Assembly (NCBI RefSeq): GCF_000330505.1
Contig: NW_004443643.1
Span: forward strand, 27,175 to 47,191
Origin: Entamoeba invadens IP1
Lineage: Eukaryota > Evosea > Mastigamoebida > Endamoebidae
Reading direction: 5' to 3'
Length of the DNA: 20,017 nucleotides
In this document: piece after piece, positions 1-8,831 of the stretch
Layout of the letters: each line of letters opens with the position of its first letter
Numbering within the stretch: position 1 is the stretch's first letter
Program-made: the position numbers and the translations under genes
Notes under the pieces: generated by a model
Seen by the model: only the letters and a program-made list of their open reading frames with translations
Told to the model about the DNA's origin: nothing
Databases searched by the model: none

Positions 1-2
1 AC

Positions 3-2867
3 AAATGTGTACCAGCAACCAATTGTGTAAACAAATCAACTCTTTCGAAAGTGTCGTGTGACTGTTCATATCAAATATCAGTTGGCTCAGACTGCCAAAG
101 CACAGTTTCAAAATGCAAATATCAGAAAAACAACAAAAATCAAAAGGAATGCATTCAATGTGAAGATAAATATGTTTTTAAAGATGATATTTGTCAAGTT
201 GTTGCGAACATAACAACTCGAAACAATGTTATTTACAGATGTGAAAATGGCAATTATTTGAATGAAAACAATCAGTGTGTGAAATGTACTGATTACTCTT
301 CAATTTGTATCAACTACAAAGCCAAAAGAACAATTTTGTCGTGTTCAAAAGATAAAGTTTATGATGTTGAAACAATGAGCTGCAATAGTGAAAACAAATG
401 TGTAAAATACGGCAAAGATTATTGCTCACAATGTGTTGATATTAACATGGAACTAAAATATGGACAATGCTCGGCGTGTTCAATACCAAATTGCAAATAT
501 TGTGAAGGTGGAAAGTGCAAAAAGTGCAATGACAATTATGTTGTACAAACAAACGGATTATGTGTTGAACAAAGTGAAGTTGGGTGTGTCAAAGCCGATG
601 GTCTCTTTTGTTCACAATGTAATGAAGGGTTTAATCCGATTGAAACTCTCAACAATGAAGGAAAATACGATTTTTGTATTCCAATTTCTTTATCTCAAAT
701 AGCCGACTGTAAATACTCACTGATTTCACAATCAATGTGTGTTGAATGTTTGGATAGTTTTAAACTGAAAAATGGGAATTGTTCAGAAAATTTTGATGAT
801 ATTGATGAAGACGAAAACAATGTTACTAACACAAAACAAATGATGAAAAGTGGTGAAACCTCGTGTTTCACTCGTACCAACAAAGGATGTGAGAGATGCA
901 ATTCTGGTTACTATAACATTAACAGCGAATGTGAGTTGTGTTCGGATCACTGCGATAATTGTTACAACACAACATATTGCTTGACATGCGATCATCAGTA
1001 TTATTTATCTTCCACCTTTACATGTGAACCACTTGGCGACTTGTTTACAAAATGTGAATTGACACTGCCAACAGGCGGTGGATGTGCAATATGCAAAGAC
1101 CACTATTACAAACAAAAAACAGACTGCATTGCTTGTGATGAGTCGTGTGGTACTTGTGTTGATGGCTTGTCGTGTTTGAGTTGCCGAAACGAATATTTCA
1201 AACTATCTGGCAGTGAAAATAAACTGTGTGTGTCATATGACAACTTGACTAATTGTGTTACTAAAACGCCGATTGGGTGTGTAAAATGTGAGAATGGGTA
1301 TTACTTGGATAATTACATTTGCAAAAACTGTTCTGAAAACTGCATTTCATGTGACAACTATCAAAATTGTAAAAACTGTGTTGAAAAAAATTATGTGTTG
1401 GTTGACTCGCAGTGTGTGAGTTACAAAAGTGTTGAGTTTTGTCTCTCTGCGAATAATTCAAAGTGCACAGAATGTGAGGGATTTCACAAACCAAGTGATG
1501 CTGGTGATTATTGCGTCAAAGAGACTAATTATGGGTTGGTTGTTGGCGTGCCGTTATCGATGACTTTTGTGATCATAGTGTTTATTGTTGCTATTATAAT
1601 TATTGTGATATCAATGATACAAAAAAGAAAACAAAAGAAGAAAGAGCAGAACATTTGCAACTTCAAAATGAGTCGGTCAAACATTGAGATGGTCAAATTG
1701 AATGCAAATTTGGTGACAAACAAGACAACACTGAAATTTGATTTGGATAACAATGACTTACTTAAAGTCGATATTGAGACAAGAGATTTGATATGTATCG
1801 GAAATGTGTCCAACAGCAACTTGAAAGTGCAGTTCAGTGTGATGGAAGGGTGTGACTATTATGAAATACGGAGTGTGCCACCACTTGTGACATTGAAGCC
1901 TGGATATGCTTGTGAGTTTGAGGTATTTATCAAGCCGCTGTGTACCTGTGTCACCAAAGAACATGTAGCAATAACTTCGTTAAATATAGCAACTGGTGTC
2001 ATTGAAAATGCAAAAATTGAAATGGAAATCGAAACTGAACAAACAACTAAATTGAATTATAGAGAAATTACAGAAGACGAGAAGCTTGGCGAAGGCAGTT
2101 TTGGGATCGTTTACAAAGGGCAATACAGAGGCGTATGTGTTGCAATCAAAAAGATGAAACAACTTGATAATTATGAAAGTGGACTTGCAGAGTTTGAGAA
2201 GGAAGTTGCAATGCTAGACAAGTTCCGATGTGATTACATCATACACTTTTATGGCGCTGTATTCATACCAAGTAAGGTGTGTATGGTCACCGAATTTGCA
2301 ACATTTGGGTCACTCCAAGACTTGATCAAACACAAGAAGAGTGATGAAATTGAAATGAAGTTGCGAATTAAATTTTTACTTGATGCGGCAAAAGGTATTC
2401 AATATTTACACGAGAATGGGATATTACACAGAGACATCAAGCCAGACAATTTTCTAGTGTTATCACTGGATGTGAATGAAAAGGTGAATGCTAAATTGAC
2501 TGACTTTGGATCTTCGAGAAATGTGAATATGCTGCAAACAAACATGACATTCACTAAAGGTGTTGGAACACCAACTTACACGGCACCCGAGATTTTGAAA
2601 CAAGATAAGTACAAAAAGAGTGCAGACATTTATTCATTTGCTATCACAATGTTTGAGACTATATCTTGGCGAGAAGCGTACCCAAAAAGTGAATTTAAAT
2701 TTCCATGGAAAATAGCAGACTTTGTGAATGGTGGAAATCGTCTCCAAAAACTTGATTGTATGACTAATGAACAGTATGAACTGATATCAAACTGTTGGGA
2801 ACACGAAAAAGAAGAAAGAATCACCATTGAAACTGTAAGAGAAAAACTTCAAAACATGATGAATTGA
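3..2867 (+). CDS. Transmembrane receptor-like protein kinase (TMK family), 5' end outside window
   Basis: The frame is open from base 3 to the TGA at 2865-2867, giving 954 visible residues. The GTG at 51 is not a start, because the frame runs off the left edge. About residues 1-510 are a secreted-type ectodomain dense in CXXC and CXC motifs of the furin/growth-factor-receptor kind. Residues 511-539 (bases 1533-1619) are one transmembrane helix, followed by a basic stop-transfer stretch (QKRKQKKK). Residues about 560-680 are a beta-rich linker. The kinase domain has the glycine loop LGEGSFG (695-701), VAIKK lysine K716, HRDIKPDN with catalytic D811, DFG at 834-836 and APE at 861-863, then a CW...ER ending typical of tyrosine-kinase-like (TKL) kinases. 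All catalytic residues are present, so it should be an active surface receptor kinase. The ligand is unknown. This matches the Entamoeba TMK family; I do not assign a subgroup. Confidence 0.93.
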   Translation, partial: KCVPATNCVNKSTLSKVSCDCSYQISVGSDCQSTVSKCKYQKNNKNQKECIQCEDKYVFKDDICQVVANITTRNNVIYRCENGNYLNENNQCVKCTDYSSICINYKAKRTILSCSKDKVYDVETMSCNSENKCVKYGKDYCSQCVDINMELKYGQCSACSIPNCKYCEGGKCKKCNDNYVVQTNGLCVEQSEVGCVKADGLFCSQCNEGFNPIETLNNEGKYDFCIPISLSQIADCKYSLISQSMCVECLDSFKLKNGNCSENFDDIDEDENNVTNTKQMMKSGETSCFTRTNKGCERCNSGYYNINSECELCSDHCDNCYNTTYCLTCDHQYYLSSTFTCEPLGDLFTKCELTLPTGGGCAICKDHYYKQKTDCIACDESCGTCVDGLSCLSCRNEYFKLSGSENKLCVSYDNLTNCVTKTPIGCVKCENGYYLDNYICKNCSENCISCDNYQNCKNCVEKNYVLVDSQCVSYKSVEFCLSANNSKCTECEGFHKPSDAGDYCVKETNYGLVVGVPLSMTFVIIVFIVAIIIIVISMIQKRKQKKKEQNICNFKMSRSNIEMVKLNANLVTNKTTLKFDLDNNDLLKVDIETRDLICIGNVSNSNLKVQFSVMEGCDYYEIRSVPPLVTLKPGYACEFEVFIKPLCTCVTKEHVAITSLNIATGVIENAKIEMEIETEQTTKLNYREITEDEKLGEGSFGIVYKGQYRGVCVAIKKMKQLDNYESGLAEFEKEVAMLDKFRCDYIIHFYGAVFIPSKVCMVTEFATFGSLQDLIKHKKSDEIEMKLRIKFLLDAAKGIQYLHENGILHRDIKPDNFLVLSLDVNEKVNAKLTDFGSSRNVNMLQTNMTFTKGVGTPTYTAPEILKQDKYKKSADIYSFAITMFETISWREAYPKSEFKFPWKIADFVNGGNRLQKLDCMTNEQYELISNCWEHEKEERITIETVREKLQNMMN

Positions 2868-2883
2868 TTGATTATTGAATTGT

Positions 2884-2888
2884 TAATT
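2884..2888 (+). terminator. Putative polyadenylation motif TAATT for the TMK gene
   Basis: TAATT lies 17 bases after the TMK stop codon. Entamoeba 3' ends are known to use a UA(A/U)UU motif shortly after the stop. The motif is short and common in this AT-rich DNA, so position is the main support. Confidence 0.35.
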
Positions 2889-3694
2889 TACATTACATAG
2901 ATTTAGAAATAAGTTTTAATTTCGAAACTTCAAAATTAATTCAGTTAATTATTCAATTGTTCAAAAGATTAAAAGACTTAATAGACTTTAAGATATATAC
3001 TGTCAAAAACATAAATAATAAAGTATCATTTTTCGTACAAATGATGTTTTTTAACCACAATGTTTATAATGATCATTATCATTTTAATCATTAAAATCAA
3101 TAAATGTCCATATTACTAATCATTATTAGTATTAATTGACTTACTTTTAATTTTTTGGTGTGTTTATACTTAATAAAAGCTGACTTTACTTTATTTTCGA
3201 AATTCTGTGTATTTCCCAGTGTTATTCCACAATGTAGAATGTCTTATTTTAAAAATATATTTGCTTTTATAAAGATTTTGTTTGGACTAATTAAAAGTTG
3301 CACTTACACATTTACATCAGAAGCAACAATTGTTGTTCAATCATTGTTTAATAAACAAGAAAAATGTATTATTGAACACACCTGAAAAAAAATTATACAC
3401 ATTCCACATACTTTTTATCGTATGTACTTAGTTGTTTCCAACACTCTCATCATTTAGTTCATTGAATATTTTTTAACTTCCAACCAAATCACAAGCACTC
3501 ATTATATGGACAAATACCCCAATTCTTCAATGAAAAAACGCATAATTAATCCCGATCGATAAAATAACGCTTAAATATCATTTTGTGTGGCGATATGTTC
3601 AAATACATCAAATATTGGTTTTAACATATTTAACTGTATGTTTTCTTTATGCTGCTATCTCATTCAATCCACATATGGCATCACTCGCTATCTG
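2889..3694. other. AT-rich intergenic region, no gene seen
   Basis: About 800 bases with no credible reading frame. The longest frame, 3155-3385 (+), starts at TTG, has no recognisable motif and ends in low-complexity sequence. Short AT palindromes occur at 3066-3131. Confidence 0.6.
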
Positions 3695-3763
3695 ACTGGA
3701 TTATACCATTTTCCAACAATAAAATCTATTGCTTTAGATGCTTTTATCAATAAAGATCCAAGT
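3695..3763 (+). pseudogene. Possible single-repeat relic of a BspA-like LRR protein
   Basis: A 69-base open stretch of 23 codons, exactly one BspA repeat length, ends at a TGA at 3764-3766. Its translation contains IKSIALDAFINKDPS, which resembles repeat units such as NVKMIKMDAFSCCPHLT in the gene at 13822-15702. The similarity is short, and neither flank continues it clearly, so this could be chance. It is on the opposite strand from the better-supported BspA relic just downstream. Confidence 0.25.
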
Positions 3764-3919
3764 TGAATGTTATGTGAAATACGATTGGTTTTAAAACAAT
3801 ACTGCTCAGAAACACGTTGTTGTCTATAAATACCCGCAAAAAATCGTAAGTTTATCCACTGACTCTTTTAAAATAGAAATGTCATCTATTTTAATGATTT
3901 TTAAAAACTAATAATTTAA

Positions 3920-4120
3920 TTATTTACGACGATTTTTTATGTTTGATAAAAAACAACCATAACTAATCAACGTGACACTCAATGGTATTGTAAAACTACT
4001 TAAACTACTACATCGTTAGAAACAATATTCACCAATTGATGACACACTTGATAGTATTGTAACACCGTTTAAATTAGTACATCGATTTAAACAGCTTTCA
4101 CCAAGTGATGAAAAGATTAT
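3920..4120 (-). pseudogene. BspA-like LRR pseudogene fragment (about three repeats)
   Basis: On the minus strand one frame runs 67 codons between stops at 4121-4123 and 3920-3922. It reads as 23-residue BspA-type repeats, with pieces such as SLGESCLNRC, SIGEYCF and RCSSLSSFTIPLSV. These match the repeat pattern x-SIGxxCFxxCxxLSSVTIPSSVT of the gene at 7180-8352. A TAA at 4016-4018 interrupts the middle repeat directly after CF. No N-terminal domain and no further repeats are visible, so this is a fragment of a dead gene. It may be the decayed end of a duplicate of the locus 3 kb away. The repeat match is unambiguous; the origin is inference. Confidence 0.8.
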
Positions 4121-4123
4121 TTA

Positions 4124-4730
4124 GAATATTCTGATTAACCACCCGACAAATATTAGTGTTTATGTAAACAATAAAGAGAAATATAAATTATCGAAAAAGT
4201 CGATTTCTTAATAAAAATTACAAAACAAATTAAACGAACAAAATTTAATCTTTTTTTTACAAAAAATACAATTTATTATAAACCAATTCATGATATTTAA
4301 AACAAATAAATTTTATAGCAAAAAACATATTGATAATATATATTCATTGCAAAAACAATATATGTATTTGTGTTGATTTAAAACGCAAGGTTTTAAAGAT
4401 CGATAAAACAATAATTGATAAATAAACAAATTTGTAAAATAATTTTTGTTTTAAACGGTTTTATTCAATTTGTTAGAACATATATACACAAGAAAATATA
4501 CTGGTTTTCAAATGTCTGTATTGGGGTGTCACGAATTTTTGCATTTATATTGTTTAATATTTTTGAGAATTGTTTTATTGTTTAAATTTCTATTATTTTT
4601 TCTATATAAAAAAAAAGAAAAACAGTCTTAAATTTTTTTAACTTGAAGAATTTTTAAGCATTAAAAAAATCAATATAAAATAAAAATTAAAAATTCATTA
4701 ATGTTAAAAGTGAATTTAATCAAAAAATAA
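4124..4730. other. AT-rich intergenic region, no gene seen
   Basis: About 600 bases of low-complexity A/T sequence with many stops in all frames. I see no repeat or coding relic in it. Confidence 0.6.
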
Positions 4731-5781
4731 AAGTATACGTCAAGGAAAGTTATCAAGCAACACCATTTGGACATATTGATGCGACTAAAGCAAAATGTTC
4801 AACACTTCAATGTGTCAATATTACTCCAAAACAAAATGTTCAACCGATTTCATAATCAGAAGAATCGTTGTGTAAAACATGCAGTGACACAATGATGAGT
4901 AAGTATGGAGTAAACTATTATTGTGAAATTGACATGTCTTTCTGTCTTTCAACACATTCAAATTGTAGAGTTTATAAAGACGATATTTGTCAACAATGTA
5001 AAGATGATTATTATGTCAAAGACAGACAAATTTGTGTTGAAACGTGTGGAGACATATACTACTCAGTTGAATCGCCAATTAAGATTTGTTTGGAATGTCC
5101 AGAAAATTGAAAATGTGTTCAGACAGTACAACTTGCACTGCTTGTGATGATGGAAAATTGCTTATTGAAGATACAAAAAATGCACAGAAAATGCCGATTG
5201 TTCCTCTAATTATTACAAAGACAACGATAACAAAAAGTGTGTCAAATGCAAAAACAATTGTCTGACATGTGAAAATGAAAACAAGTGTATTTCTTGTGTT
5301 GATGGTTATGTGATAAGTAAAAATCTATGCATTTACTGTTCATCAATTACAGGATGCAGTAAATGTTTTTTTAAGTGACATTTGTACCGAGTGCACCACT
5401 GATAATCTCCAACTAGACAAGAAATCATGTTTACCCACATACCCAACTGGTTATTACCCATCAAACAAAGTTTGCACGAAATGTTCAGATAACTGTGATA
5501 GTTGTAAAGAAGAAATACAATGCAACAGATGTAAAACCGATCATTTATTAACCGAAGACACAAAGATATGTGTCGTTACTTGTTCTTATTGGTATTTTAA
5601 ATCAACTGAAGAAAAAATGTGCAAAACATGTCAAGAAGGATGCAAAAAGTGTAAAGACAAAAATACATACAAAACACTATGTACAAATTTTGAGTGTGAA
5701 GTTTGCACTGGCAGTCAGAGCAGTGTCACAAGAAAAGTAGTTATATTATTTCTTGCCATGCTTCTGTCAATTGTTTTCTAA
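4731..5781 (+). pseudogene. Cysteine-rich (CXXC) surface protein pseudogene, Igl/TMK-ectodomain-like
   Basis: A run of cysteine-rich repeats like the ectodomain of the TMK at the left edge, for example CKTCSDTM, CRVYKDDICQQCKDDYYV, CVKCKNNCLTCENENKC and CSDNCDSCKEEIQCNRC. The reading frame is broken. There are in-frame stops at 4853-4855 (TAA) and 5108-5110 (TGA). Frame changes fall at the A6 run 5175-5180 and the T7 run 5366-5372. No kinase domain follows. The last frame ends at TAA 5779-5781 after a hydrophobic tail (VVILFLAMLLSIVF) preceded by small residues, as in a GPI-anchor signal. That would fit a protein like Igl, the CXXC-rich, GPI-anchored intermediate subunit of the Entamoeba Gal/GalNAc lectin. 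Caution: another frame over the tail still gives cysteines (QCHKKSSYIISCHASVNC), so the tail could be an artefact of one more frameshift. The start is not defined. Confidence 0.8.
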
Positions 5782-5838
5782 ATAATTGAAAACTGTTTTT
5801 ATTTGTATTTATGTTGTTATTTATAAAAAATAGACCTA

Positions 5839-5881
5839 CAGTTGACCAAATAATTATCAGAGACCAAATAATTGTAAGAAG
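5839..5881 (+). repeat. Left terminal inverted repeat of the MITE
   Basis: 43 nt. It pairs with 6014-6056 with mismatches only at repeat positions 27 (C/T) and 31 (T/G). It contains two direct copies of GACCAAATAATT (5844-5855 and 5862-5873), reminiscent of duplicated transposase-binding sites in long mariner inverted repeats. Confidence 0.88.
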
Positions 5882-6013
5882 GATGCATTTCCCGTTAATT
5901 ACCTTGGAAATGACTAATGAAAAAAGTAAAAAAGGTACACCAAATAATGGTAAGAAACCCATTTCTATTTTTAAAAATAGTTCTTGATTAAGGTTTTGAA
6001 ACTAATTATTTTA

Positions 6014-6056
6014 CTTCTTACAATTCTTTAGTCTCTGATAATTATTTGGTCAACTG
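6014..6056 (-). repeat. Right terminal inverted repeat of the MITE
   Basis: Inverted partner of 5839-5881, ending in CAACTG followed by TA at 6057-6058. Confidence 0.88.
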
Positions 6057-6058
6057 TA

Positions 6059-6487
6059 TATCTGTTTTTGTATTATTTAATTTCATTTTATACGAAATTA
6101 TAAAGTTATTGTAACACTGTATAAAAAACATATCTAACATTGTCATATCAATAATTGAAATAGAAATTAAATGTGATAATTTATAGAATAAAAGATATAT
6201 TATTTCAAAATGTATATTTATAACATGCCTAAATAAACACAACATCAGATATTTATATGTTATATAAACAAGTGTATAAGTATTAATTTTTCATATATAC
6301 TTTTTATTACAAAAAGATAATCATAATGTCATGTATTATTTAAGTGTTTATTCATATTCATGTTCGTAATAGAAAAAGATATGATCTATAACTTTCATAA
6401 CTTGTCTTTTCTTTATCTTTTAAAACTTGTTTTTGTATAATATGAGTATGTGCCAAAAATGTGTATAGATGTTTAAGATATACTTAA
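6059..6487. other. AT-rich intergenic region, no gene seen
   Basis: About 430 bases of A/T-rich sequence. The minus-strand frame 6042-6245 overlaps the MITE end and has no recognisable content. Confidence 0.55.
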
Positions 6488-6715
6488 CTTCCAGATGTTA
6501 ATGACTTTGGATTTTATGAAACGACCAAATTGTGTTTATTCATTCACAAGACAGATGGTTATTTTTTTGAAAGTGTAAAACGTGAAATGTTTAAAGAATT
6601 TTGAGACTATGAATGGGAATAAAAAAAGACTATTATTACTAATGGACACAACCAGGCGTTTACCAAAATTCACACGATTAATGCTGAAGCCCAAAAATGC
6701 TTCAGTGTTATTTTA
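6488..6715 (+). pseudogene. Unrecognised degraded coding sequence
   Basis: One frame from 6488 to a TAG at 6716-6718 has only two internal stops (TGA 6602-6604, TAA 6620-6622). Its composition is protein-like rather than AT noise: pieces such as NDFGFYETTKLCLFIHKTDG, FFESVKREMFKEF, DYEWE and NGHNQAFTKIHTINAEAQ. I do not recognise the family. After 6716 other frames also look coding-like (for example LTPAPCFLKQKRGKKLIRL around 6770-6850), suggesting that the relic continues with frameshifts. It overlaps the left end of the inverted-repeat unit 6647-6831. Either that unit captured coding sequence, or one of the two interpretations is wrong. Confidence 0.4.
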
Positions 6716-6831
6716 TAGAATTTTTTTGTTTTTAAGTCTTTTTTTAAATGCGTTTATATGGGAAAAAGTTAACACCAGCTCCGTGTTTTTTAAAACAAAA
6801 ACGAGGCAAAAAATTAATACGCCTGGTTGTG
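6647..6831. mobile_element. Possible 185-bp MITE with 13-nt inverted repeats and 7-8 bp target duplication
   Basis: CACAACCAGGCGT at 6647-6659 has a perfect inverted copy at 6819-6831. Immediately outside, the direct repeats CTAATGGA (6639-6646) and CTAATGGG (6832-6839) match at 7 of 8 bases. The inverted match ends sharply at those flanks, as expected for a transposon end. An inner hairpin, CTGAAGC with GCTTCAG, lies near 6684-6706. An 8-bp duplication would suggest a hAT-type element, but the terminus is not a typical hAT end. The overlap with a coding-like frame crossing the left end lowers confidence. Confidence 0.5.
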
Positions 6832-6849
6832 CTAATGGGTATGAAAAAT

Positions 6850-7179
6850 AAAATTTAGATAGTTTTATATTAAAATAACAAATTAAGAATGAAATTTATT
6901 GTTCAATTGTTTGTTTGTCAAGATGATCAAAAATTTAATTTGTGTGAAAAATAAAATTCGTTTAATGTATTAATGATTATATATTTGTTTTAGTACATAA
7001 AGAATAAAAAGATTTCTGTGTTTTATTTTTATTTTTTATTATTTATTATTTATTGATCATTATGTTAACTTTGAAATAATTTAATTTATTAAAATAAAAC
7101 ACAATGCCATTATATTCAGCATATATGGAAATAAAGTATATTATATGTTTTATTGTATTTAAATAATTTCGTTATCGAA
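6850..7179. other. AT-rich intergenic region with simple T/A-rich tract
   Basis: Low-complexity DNA including a TTTATTATTTATTATTTATT-type tract around 7022-7054. No gene seen. The segment just below 7180 is the 3' flank of the minus-strand BspA gene and would hold its polyadenylation motif. Confidence 0.55.
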
Positions 7180-8352
7180 TCAATTATCTGATTGTTCATG
7201 ATGAATGACTGTGTTTTTTGAGAAACAATCATCACCAATATATGCCACGCTAGTTGGTATTGTAACACTACATAAATTATTACATCCACAGAAACGGAAA
7301 TCACCAATATTTATCACACCTGGGTTTATTGTTACACTTCTGAGACCACTACAACAATAAAAACAAAAATCACCTATTTCTGTCACACTTGAAGGTATTG
7401 TAACACTACTTAGACTATCGCATTCACAGAAACAATAATCACCAATTAATGCCACACTTGATGGTATTGTAACACCAATTAAGCTTTTACACCTAGAAAA
7501 ACAATAGTCGTCAATTGATGTCACGGTGGATGGTATTGTAAAATTTGTTAAAAATTTGTTTTGGTTAAACTTTTTATTGTTAATTATTATAACACTTGGT
7601 AAAATTTTTAAACTGCATAATGTTTCATACCCAAACAAGCATTTCTTTCCAATTATAGTAGAAAATTGTGATATTGTCACATTGCTAAGACTGTCACATT
7701 TTTTGAAACATCCATAACTAATATGTTTCACATTTGATGGTATCATAACACTACTTAGATTACTACAATAAGAGAAACAATAATCACCAATTGAGGTCAC
7801 ACTTGATGGTATTGTTATACTGCTAAGATTACCGCACCAACGAAAACAAAATTGACCAATTGATCTAACACTAGGTGGTATTACAACACTGCTTAAATTT
7901 TCACAATCATCAAAACAATTTTTACCAATTGATGTCACACACAGTGGTATATTATTACCAATTTTTTCTATGTCGTTTAGAGTGTAAGTCACATTTATAA
8001 ATTTAATGTTTCGACTTGTTTCTGTCAACAGTTTCAAAATCAACATCAAACCACACAATAATTCGAAAGAACTCTCTTTTCAAAACAATTTTTCGTTCGT
8101 TTACATTTTTATCGTCTTTCTTATTAACAAGAAAATCATTACCAAAAATTTCATTTCTTCATCCCACAAACGAAGTGTCTCGATGTTTGGAAAGTATCTA
8201 ATTGTTTTGAAATTCAATGGAATTGGATTAAAATGAAACTTCTCCATGTTACCACCAAATTTCTTGCATACCATTTCTAAGTTAATAAAGTCTTTGATAT
8301 CGTCGAAGTACTTCGAGACTATCATAACATGATAACCTGATAATGTCAACAT
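7180..8352 (-). pseudogene. BspA-like leucine-rich repeat protein, broken by two frameshifts
   Basis: The start is ATG at 8352-8350 and the end is TGA at 7182-7180. The first frame (8352 down to about 8135) encodes the Entamoeba BspA N-terminal domain, with MIVSKYF, MVCKKFGGN, EKFHFNPI and YFPNIETLRLWDEEM. The frame then changes at the TTTTTGG tract near 8133; the next frame (NDFLVNKKDD...VWFDVDFETVDRNKSKH) runs to about 8015. A second change leads to INVTYTLNDI and then about eleven 23-residue repeats (consensus SVTSIGDYCFxxCxSLSSVTIPS) to the end. Each break needs only one base, so this is a recent pseudogene or contains assembly errors. Repeats 5 and 6 (around 7540-7680) are the most diverged. 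Type-5/BspA repeats form beta-solenoids; related Entamoeba proteins include cell-surface members. Function here is unknown. Confidence 0.85.
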
Positions 8353-8529
8353 TCTGATTTTCTAGTTTTTTGTTTTTTTTGTTTTTTAAATAAATAACGA
8401 TTTGTTTTTTTTCATTTTTAATTTAAAAACATGTTAATTTGAATCATTGTTTTTCGTTGTACAGATTAATAAAAATGCGACTTTTTCCATTAATTTTTTC
8501 AAAAAATCTAGACACCCTTCAACTTTAGT

Positions 8530-8798
8530 TATGGATATCCACAATCAGAAGAATTTGTAACATAAGCTACTAAAAAAGCGTATTGTGAATGGACTTTTTT
8601 AAAGGTGATTGCAAACAATGTGTTATCAAACCAAGTAGTTGTGAAGCCATAGTATAAGTATTTCAAGTTGTGGATAAATGTGATTACTATACAACTCACA
8701 CTTGGTCAACTCCCTTATTTTTTTCCAAAAAAGTTCAATGTACTTTTTATGAAATCAAATTTCATTTTTTTTTCAAAAAAATAACCAATCATTTTTAA
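8530..8798 (+). pseudogene. Possible cysteine-rich surface protein relic
   Basis: Two adjoining frames give cysteine-rich peptides. KKAYCEWTF (about 8572-8598) is followed, after a shift at the T6/A3 tract near 8595-8603, by GDCKQCVIKPSSCEAIV and, past a TAA, VDKCDYYTTH and KVQCTFYE, ending at TAA 8796-8798. The CxxC plus spaced cysteines resemble the TMK/Igl-type repeats elsewhere in the window. It is short and broken, so the assignment is tentative. Confidence 0.35.
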
Positions 8799-8831
8799 AC
8801 AAAAATCAAATGGTTAATAATAGTAATGACA

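Larger units (their letters stand above)
5839..6056. mobile_element. 218-bp MITE, Tc1/mariner-like, with 43-nt terminal inverted repeats
   Basis: The ends 5839-5881 and 6014-6056 are inverted repeats matching at 41 of 43 positions; the outermost 26 bases are identical. The element starts CAGTTGACCAAATAATTATC and is flanked by TA on both sides (5837-5838 and 6057-6058), the target duplication made by Tc1/mariner transposases. There is no open reading frame, so it must be non-autonomous and mobilised in trans. The motif GACCAAATAATT occurs twice inside the left inverted repeat, and a related copy lies at 5938-5957. It sits 57 bases downstream of the cysteine-rich pseudogene. The structure is seen directly; the superfamily is inferred from the TA target and the CAGT terminus. 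Confidence 0.85.

Noticed and set aside
51..53. GTG at base 51 as the start of the kinase gene
   Set aside because: The same frame is open and still cysteine-containing back to base 3, so the gene simply continues past the window edge.
3066..3131. Cluster of perfect AT palindromes (ATAATGATCATTAT and neighbours)
   Set aside because: Palindromes of this length made almost only of A and T are expected by chance several times in DNA of this composition.
3155..3385. 76-codon plus-strand frame
   Set aside because: It starts at TTG, has no motif or similarity to the window's families, and its composition matches the AT background.
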